Below, piece after piece: positions 7,231 to 10,996 of a stretch of DNA of 10,996 nucleotides. A program made the translations under genes and the position numbers. The notes below the pieces were generated by a model. That model did no database searches. It saw nothing but the letters and a program-made list of their open reading frames with translations, and was not told where the DNA came from. Origin of the DNA: Stephanodiscus triporus. Lineage: Eukaryota; Bacillariophyta; Thalassiosirophyceae; Thalassiosirales; Thalassiosiraceae. Each line of letters opens with the position of its first letter. Position 1 is the stretch's first letter. The stretch spans positions 1 to 10,996 of the forward strand of contig JALLAZ010000971.1 in NCBI GenBank assembly GCA_036939755.1, given 5' to 3'.

Positions 7231-9187
7231 ATGTACGGAGATATCAACGGCGGCGGGAGCAGGCGCGGAGCAGTCGTATCGGCCGACCTGTACCGCCGCG
7301 TGCCGAGGGAGTTGACCGAGGTGCGCGTGCGATTGCGCGATCGCGCTTCGTCGTCAAATATTGCATTTGCCTTCGAAGGTTACGATGTCCGATCGCGAGT
7401 GTCATTAGATTATGTTGTATATTTCTAACCGCAACCCCCCCCCCCCCCAATCCCATCCCTCTTATTATTATTCTTTCGCCCAGGCCACCAAGGTGGGAGT
7501 CGCGATGTCGTTCCTGTCCGTCCTCATCATGGTCGTGCTCGTCGTGCGCGAGACTTGGGCATATGTCCGAACGAGTGTAAATGCCTCGCTGACGATCGAC
7601 GACGCCGATGACGTGGTAGCCGGAGGAGGGCCGTTGTTGCGATTGAACTTCAACATCACGCTGTACGACGTCCGGTGCGACTTCGTTTCCGTCGGTGAGA
7701 TGAAAAATAATGATCCCCTCTCTCCCTCCTCCTCCCTCGATGCCACTGTATTCATTGAGTATTCTCGTCACAATGTGGATTGATACGCTTCTTTCGCATT
7801 CGCGACCATGCCGCCGCAAATAATATACACGCACACAACGACGCGGGGGGGGCGTTAAACGTGAAAAACCAAAACTCGCTCCAACGGAACGACGTATGCA
7901 TAATTAAAAAAAAAAACAGACGTTTGGGACGCCCTCGGGACCAACCTCCAAAACGTCACCAAGGACGTGACGAAATGGACGATCGACGGCTCGGGCGCGA
8001 TAGGGGACTTCCACGGGCGCAACGTGGGAGAGCGCGCGGTCGCGCACGAATCGCACGTAGTCGTCGACGTCGACGAAGTCGTCGCGGCGCGCGGCAACTC
8101 CGTCGTCGTCGTCGACCTCTCGCCCGCCAACGCGAAGGAGTTCCACGACTCGCACGTATACGCGATCGTGAACTACCACGCGCCGTGGTGCGTGTGGTGC
8201 CAGCGCCTCGCACCGACCTGGGAGAAATTCGCAGCCGAGGCGGCGAGGTCGGGCTGGTCGGTCGCCGACGACGCGACGGGCGGCGAGGGGAGGGAGGAGG
8301 AGGAGGAGGGGGAGGAGGAGGAGGGGGAGGAGAAGAGGAGGAGGAAGAGGAGGGCGAGGCTTGGCGTCGGGAGGGTGGACTGCGTCGAGCACAGGCAGAC
8401 GTGCGTCGATGAGCGCATTATGGCGTTCCCGACGATACGATGGTACAGGGATGGATCGGCCGTCATGCCGGACTACGGCGGGGACAGGACCGTCGAGGCC
8501 CTCATGGAGTATGTGCGCCTGCGCATGGGAAGCGCCGTGCCCTTCGGAGACGACGACGAGGAGGGATATAACTTCGACGGCGTCGGGGATTTCGCGGAGC
8601 ATCATCCGGGGTGCATGGTTTACGGCCACCTGATGATCAATCGCGTGCCGGGGAATTTGCATGTGGAGGCGAGGTCGGTCAACCACGAGATTAATTCGGC
8701 CATGACGAATCTAACTCATCGGGTGAATCACCTGTCGTTCGGACGACCGGACGGTGGTCCAGAGGGGCTGTGCTTGGCCGGGCTTTGTTTCGGATCGCGA
8801 TACGGGAGATTCAGAAACGCGATACCGGAGAATTACAAACGCAACGATCCGATGAAGGGAAAGTTCTTCCCGACGTACCGCCCCCACGAGGCGTATCATC
8901 ATTATTTGAAGGTGATACGCACGAACGTCGATGACCTCTCCTCGCAGAAGGGCACCGCGATTTATCAGGTTTTGCAGGAGAGTCAACTGATACTGTACAA
9001 CGCGCAATCGATACCCGAGATCAAATTCCTCTGGGATATAAGTCCCATAAGCGTAAGCCTGTCGAGGGCGGTACGACCGTGGTACGATTACGCGACGAAT
9101 CTCCTCGCCATCGTCGGCGGGACGTATACGACGTTGGGTTTGATCAACGCGACGATATTGAGAATATTAAAGCCAAAAAGGTTGTGA
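7231..9187 (+). CDS. ERGIC/Erv-type membrane protein with inserted thioredoxin (PDI) domain, PDIL5-3/5-4-like
   Basis: Exons are 7231-7320, 7484-7694 and 7920-9187. Donors are GTGCGC and GTGAGA, acceptors CCCAG and AACAG, and the product is 522 aa. Order: a short cytosolic N-terminus with the ERGIC motif ADLYRRVPRELTE (18-30), a transmembrane segment (about 34-51), the first lumenal part with RLNFNITLYDVRCDFVSVDV, a thioredoxin domain with active site APWCVWCQRL (Cys191, Cys194) and cis-Pro271 in AFPTIRWY, and the COPII-coated ERV domain (about 330-490, starting GCMVYGHLMINRVPGNLHV). A second transmembrane segment (about 494-514) and the cytosolic tail KPKRL end the protein. The tail fits a KxKxx COPI retrieval signal. 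The same domain order is known in plant PDIL5-3/5-4. Role: oxidoreductase chemistry and cargo receptor cycling between ER and early Golgi (inferred from the family). Residues 222-248 are an acidic then basic insertion inside the thioredoxin fold. Start ATG7231 follows a CA-rich leader, and the protein length suits the family (about 480 in plants). Confidence 0.94.
7435..7448 (+). repeat. Poly-C tract in intron 1 of the ERGIC-PDI gene
   Basis: Fourteen consecutive C residues lie about 35 bases upstream of the acceptor at 7482-7483. It is probably part of a pyrimidine-rich acceptor region. The homopolymer length should be treated as uncertain. Confidence 0.85.
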
Positions 9188-9248
9188 AAACCCACGCCCG
9201 ACTTTGGATACGATACAATATACAGCATTATTGCATGAGATTAAGCAG

Positions 9249-9636
9249 ATATCGTATTTTATGCAAACGCAACCTTCGACCCGATTTCCGGCACCTACGT
9301 CGAGCGGGACAATTACGACGAGATATTTTGCGATTCAGCACAGCTCATGGTCGACGGGAGCGTGGAACGGGTGGCATTGATGCACTTTAACCTGTCGTCG
9401 TTGTTGGGAGATACGCCGTATCGTCCGAATCAGGTGTTGAGCGCAAAATTGCGCCTGTATTCCATGGCGTCCCAGAGCAGTTGGGCATCACGACGGAGGT
9501 GTTGAATCCGGCTTTGTGCTATTATGAAATCACCGCCGGCCGTCCAAACCAACTCCTTAGAACAGCTTGCATCAACTATTTCAACGAGTCTCTGCAGCAA
9601 CAATTGGCGAAGGCATCGTGTAAGATCTACTCGTAA
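9249..9636 (+). pseudogene. Frame-broken DNRLRE / CBM96-like domain fragment
   Basis: From a possible acceptor (AG 9247-9248) one frame reads through FDPISGTYVERDNYDEIF, LMVDGSVERVALMHFNLSS and VLSAKLRLYSMASQSS before a TGA at 9503-9505. This order (irregular start, LxVDGS...RxALxxFxLSS, then SAxLRLYxxA) is the beta-sandwich pattern of the DNRLRE/CBM96 carbohydrate-associated domain found in secreted or surface proteins. After about 9480 the coding-like sequence continues in another frame, LGITTEVLNPALCYYEI, to TAA 9634-9636, which implies a one-base indel. No start codon, signal peptide or upstream exon is present: only about 60 bases separate it from the stop of the previous gene. It is most likely a truncated, frameshifted gene copy. 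An exon of a gene with long introns, or a sequencing error, is possible. Confidence 0.4.
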
Positions 9637-10636
9637 TCTTTAATAACTTCCAAACTTAACAAAGATTTAGAGTGATGTGTTGCTAGGCAGATATCCAATA
9701 TCCTCATGCCACCACCTCCAAAATATGTAATAATTAAACCATTAGTCTCTAACAGAGACAACAAGGTTTCTGTGAATTGCTTCTGGATGGAGATCGTCCT
9801 TGAAGATTGCATTCCCGACTGGTAGAGTTCTTGACCAGATACTTGCATCGGGATGATACCGTTCGTCGGCTTCATTGTCCGGATGGTGAATTATGACACC
9901 AAAACAGACCTTGAATGGTCCGGCGGAGCTATTTGCACCGCAATTTCTGTTCCTCCACCAAAGTCTTTTATTTGAATCTGGATTCAGTTGAATAATGTTG
10001 CTGTAAACATATTCGGGAAGATTTGCCTCGACGTGTTTGGTAAGTTCTCTTTGGTGAGCACAATCACTAATAATAGTTCTTGCTGTCACACGGGTCCCAT
10101 GAGTCCCTTGGCGTGCCAGTCACACCCGGCGTCCTCCTCGTCCCCGGTGAGCACCCTGCAATGACCGCGGTGCTCAACAGCTGCGACAACGGCGGCGCCC
10201 CCCCCCCCCGTTGCCGACAATGGGCCGCGCAGGCTCTTCACCTCCACCCTCTTCCCCTCGTTGTATTCCATAAAATTGAATTCCCTCCTCTTCTGCCTGG
10301 GCAATCCTTGGGAGAACTCCCCGAGTCTCATTCTTTTCACGGAATTTGGCATGGATCATGATAGAGTACTCGTTGTGACCTAGCATGAACGACTTCTTTC
10401 CCTTCTTTGCATTGTGCAACTCCACGAGGACTGTGTTTAAGATACATCAATATAATCGTCCAAAAAGATTTTTTGCGAGAAAATTATTTACCCCTACATA
10501 CGATTGATCCTCCCATTTTGAACTTAGTCCTACGATAGTAGGTGATTTGAATGCGTAGGTCGTTTTCCTCTTTAAAAGAGGATTCCAACCATGTGTGATA
10601 GGCCAAGGTTCCGTTCAACACCTTCGGGGCTGCGCG
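9627..10636 (-). pseudogene. Broken coding fragment, possibly methyltransferase-like, unknown family
   Basis: Read on the minus strand from 10636 (after acceptor TGTGTAG): an exon to 10492 contains TLAYHTWLESSFKEEN and ITYYRRTKFKMGGSIVC. A 61-nt intron (10491-10431, GTAAAT...CACAG) follows. An exon continues with VELHNAKKGKKSF and LGHNEYSIMIHAKFREKN, then the frame changes near 10330-10350 (LGEFSQGLPRQKRREFNFM). It changes back near 10090 (ISDCAHQRELTKHVEANL, NPDSNKRLWWRNRNCG, FGVIIHHPDNEADERYHPD), and changes again near 9765 (FTETLLSLLETNG, ITYFGGGGMRILDICLA) to a TAG at 9627. The final part, HPEA...LLSLLETNG...YFGGGG...SLEVIKDYE, has the spacing of the HP-E-K / FxGxG / IExxxxY region of beta-class DNA N4/N6 methyltransferases. 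No DPPY motif was seen. At least three frame changes and no start codon indicate a decayed copy, possibly of a mobile or viral-type gene. Function is not established. Confidence 0.4.
10198..10209. repeat. Twelve-base C homopolymer
   Basis: A run of C on the plus strand (G on the minus strand) lies inside the minus-strand broken fragment and encodes a Gly4 stretch there. It is a hotspot for real or artefactual indels. Confidence 0.85.
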
Positions 10637-10660
10637 CTACACACAACAATCAACCCGACC

Positions 10661-10996
10661 ATGACCGCCTCTGGCGGAAATGGGCGCCTAGAGTCCCACT
10701 TAAGAGATAATCCCGCGCGCCGACACGTCGGATTGATTGAGGACAACCCCCCGCCCGAACAAGCGAATATGCTTTTTGTGGGGAGTGAAGGGTGTATGCC
10801 CTGATATTTTAGATACATGCACCAGAAAATCATGTCGTTTTGCGGCATAGGTGCTGCATGTTTTATGGTAGTAAAAAAGGAAAAAGGGGGGGGTGTCAGA
10901 GAAGCAAAGCCTCGCAACTGAAATCAAAAGCCGGATGGACTACGATCCGAATGTAAAATATTATCGTTCGGGTGTGGCGCGCCCATTTTTAATGCT
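10661..10996 (+). CDS. Probable 5' exons of an unidentified gene, truncated by the window end
   Basis: ATG10661 follows a CA-rich leader (CTACACACAACAATCAACCCGACC) like those before the other plus-strand genes, with A at -3. Exon 1 reads MTASGGNGRLESHLR, then RRHVGLIEDNPPPEQANMLF and VGSEG, to 10791. A GTGTAT donor at 10792 precedes a natural in-frame stop. Joining to an acceptor AAAG at 10906-10909 continues in frame as LATEIKSRMDYDPNVKYYR and SGVARPFLM to the window end. I do not recognise the family: no domain is visible in about 73 residues. The splice choice was made by reading frame. Another acceptor, or a single-exon 69 aa ORF starting at 10595, is possible. Confidence 0.4.

Noticed and set aside
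7904..8686. Minus-strand ORF of 260 codons opposite the ERGIC-PDI gene
   Set aside because: It is a shadow of the PDI/ERGIC exon 3, and includes polyleucine/polyproline from the purine-rich insertion.
9622..9640. Short inverted repeat AAGAT...ATCTT at the junction of the two broken fragments, considered as an element terminus or terminator
   Set aside because: Five-base arms are too short to separate from chance, and no matching repeat or target duplication was seen at the other end.
10700..10927. Minus-strand ORFs opposite the right-end gene
   Set aside because: They read in two competing frames across the predicted exon and intron, lack a supported start context or splice partner, and are less coherent than the plus-strand reading.
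1..10996. CRISPR arrays, rRNA, tRNA, bacterial operon signals or a defence-type gene cluster
   Set aside because: No regularly spaced repeats, no cloverleaf or rRNA-like sequence, and the genes are intron-rich and eukaryotic.

Overview
The window looks like nuclear DNA of a photosynthetic stramenopile, most likely a diatom. The evidence is short GT-AG introns with mostly GTGAGT/GTGAGC donors, (TCG)n-rich GC-biased coding sequence, CA-rich leaders ending in ACAACA-like runs before start codons, and a bipartite plastid-type presequence. There is no operon structure, no ribosome binding sites, and no recognisable tRNA, rRNA or CRISPR. The species was not identified.

Layout: 1-126 is the tail of a rightward gene with an LDL-receptor-A / glucosidase II beta-like motif (weak). 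127-835 holds no convincing gene, only a (TCG)n tract, a doubtful transposase-like ORF and the leader of the next gene. 836-4706 (+) is a 14-exon ABC-F ATPase of the Uup / plant ABCF5 type, 769 aa after splicing, with a signal peptide plus transit-like region suggesting plastid import. 4912-6928 (-) is a two-exon methylmalonate-semialdehyde dehydrogenase, probably mitochondrial, convergent with the ABC-F gene. 7231-9187 (+) is a three-exon, 522 aa ERGIC/Erv-type membrane protein with an inserted thioredoxin domain (plant PDIL5-3/5-4 architecture), sharing a ~300 bp divergent promoter region with the dehydrogenase. The last 1.8 kb is less orderly: a frame-broken DNRLRE/CBM96-like fragment (+), a tail-to-tail broken minus-strand coding fragment with a possible DNA-methyltransferase motif, and the probable first exons of a new plus-strand gene running off the right edge.

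The three intact genes serve different compartments (plastid translation/ribosome-associated ATPase, mitochondrial valine/propanoate catabolism, ER-Golgi disulfide chemistry and cargo trafficking) and are probably neighbours by chance. I see no dedicated new multigene system. The most unusual sequence-level points are a 13-nt microexon inside the P-loop of the ABC-F gene, introns at the same LDE/PTN site in both ABC halves, a 5'-to-3' gradient of intron length and base composition in that gene, the complete CxxC active site and charged insertion in the ERGIC-PDI fusion, and the unidentified broken element at the right end. All exon boundaries were placed by eye from splice consensus plus protein family match. 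No transcript data were used.
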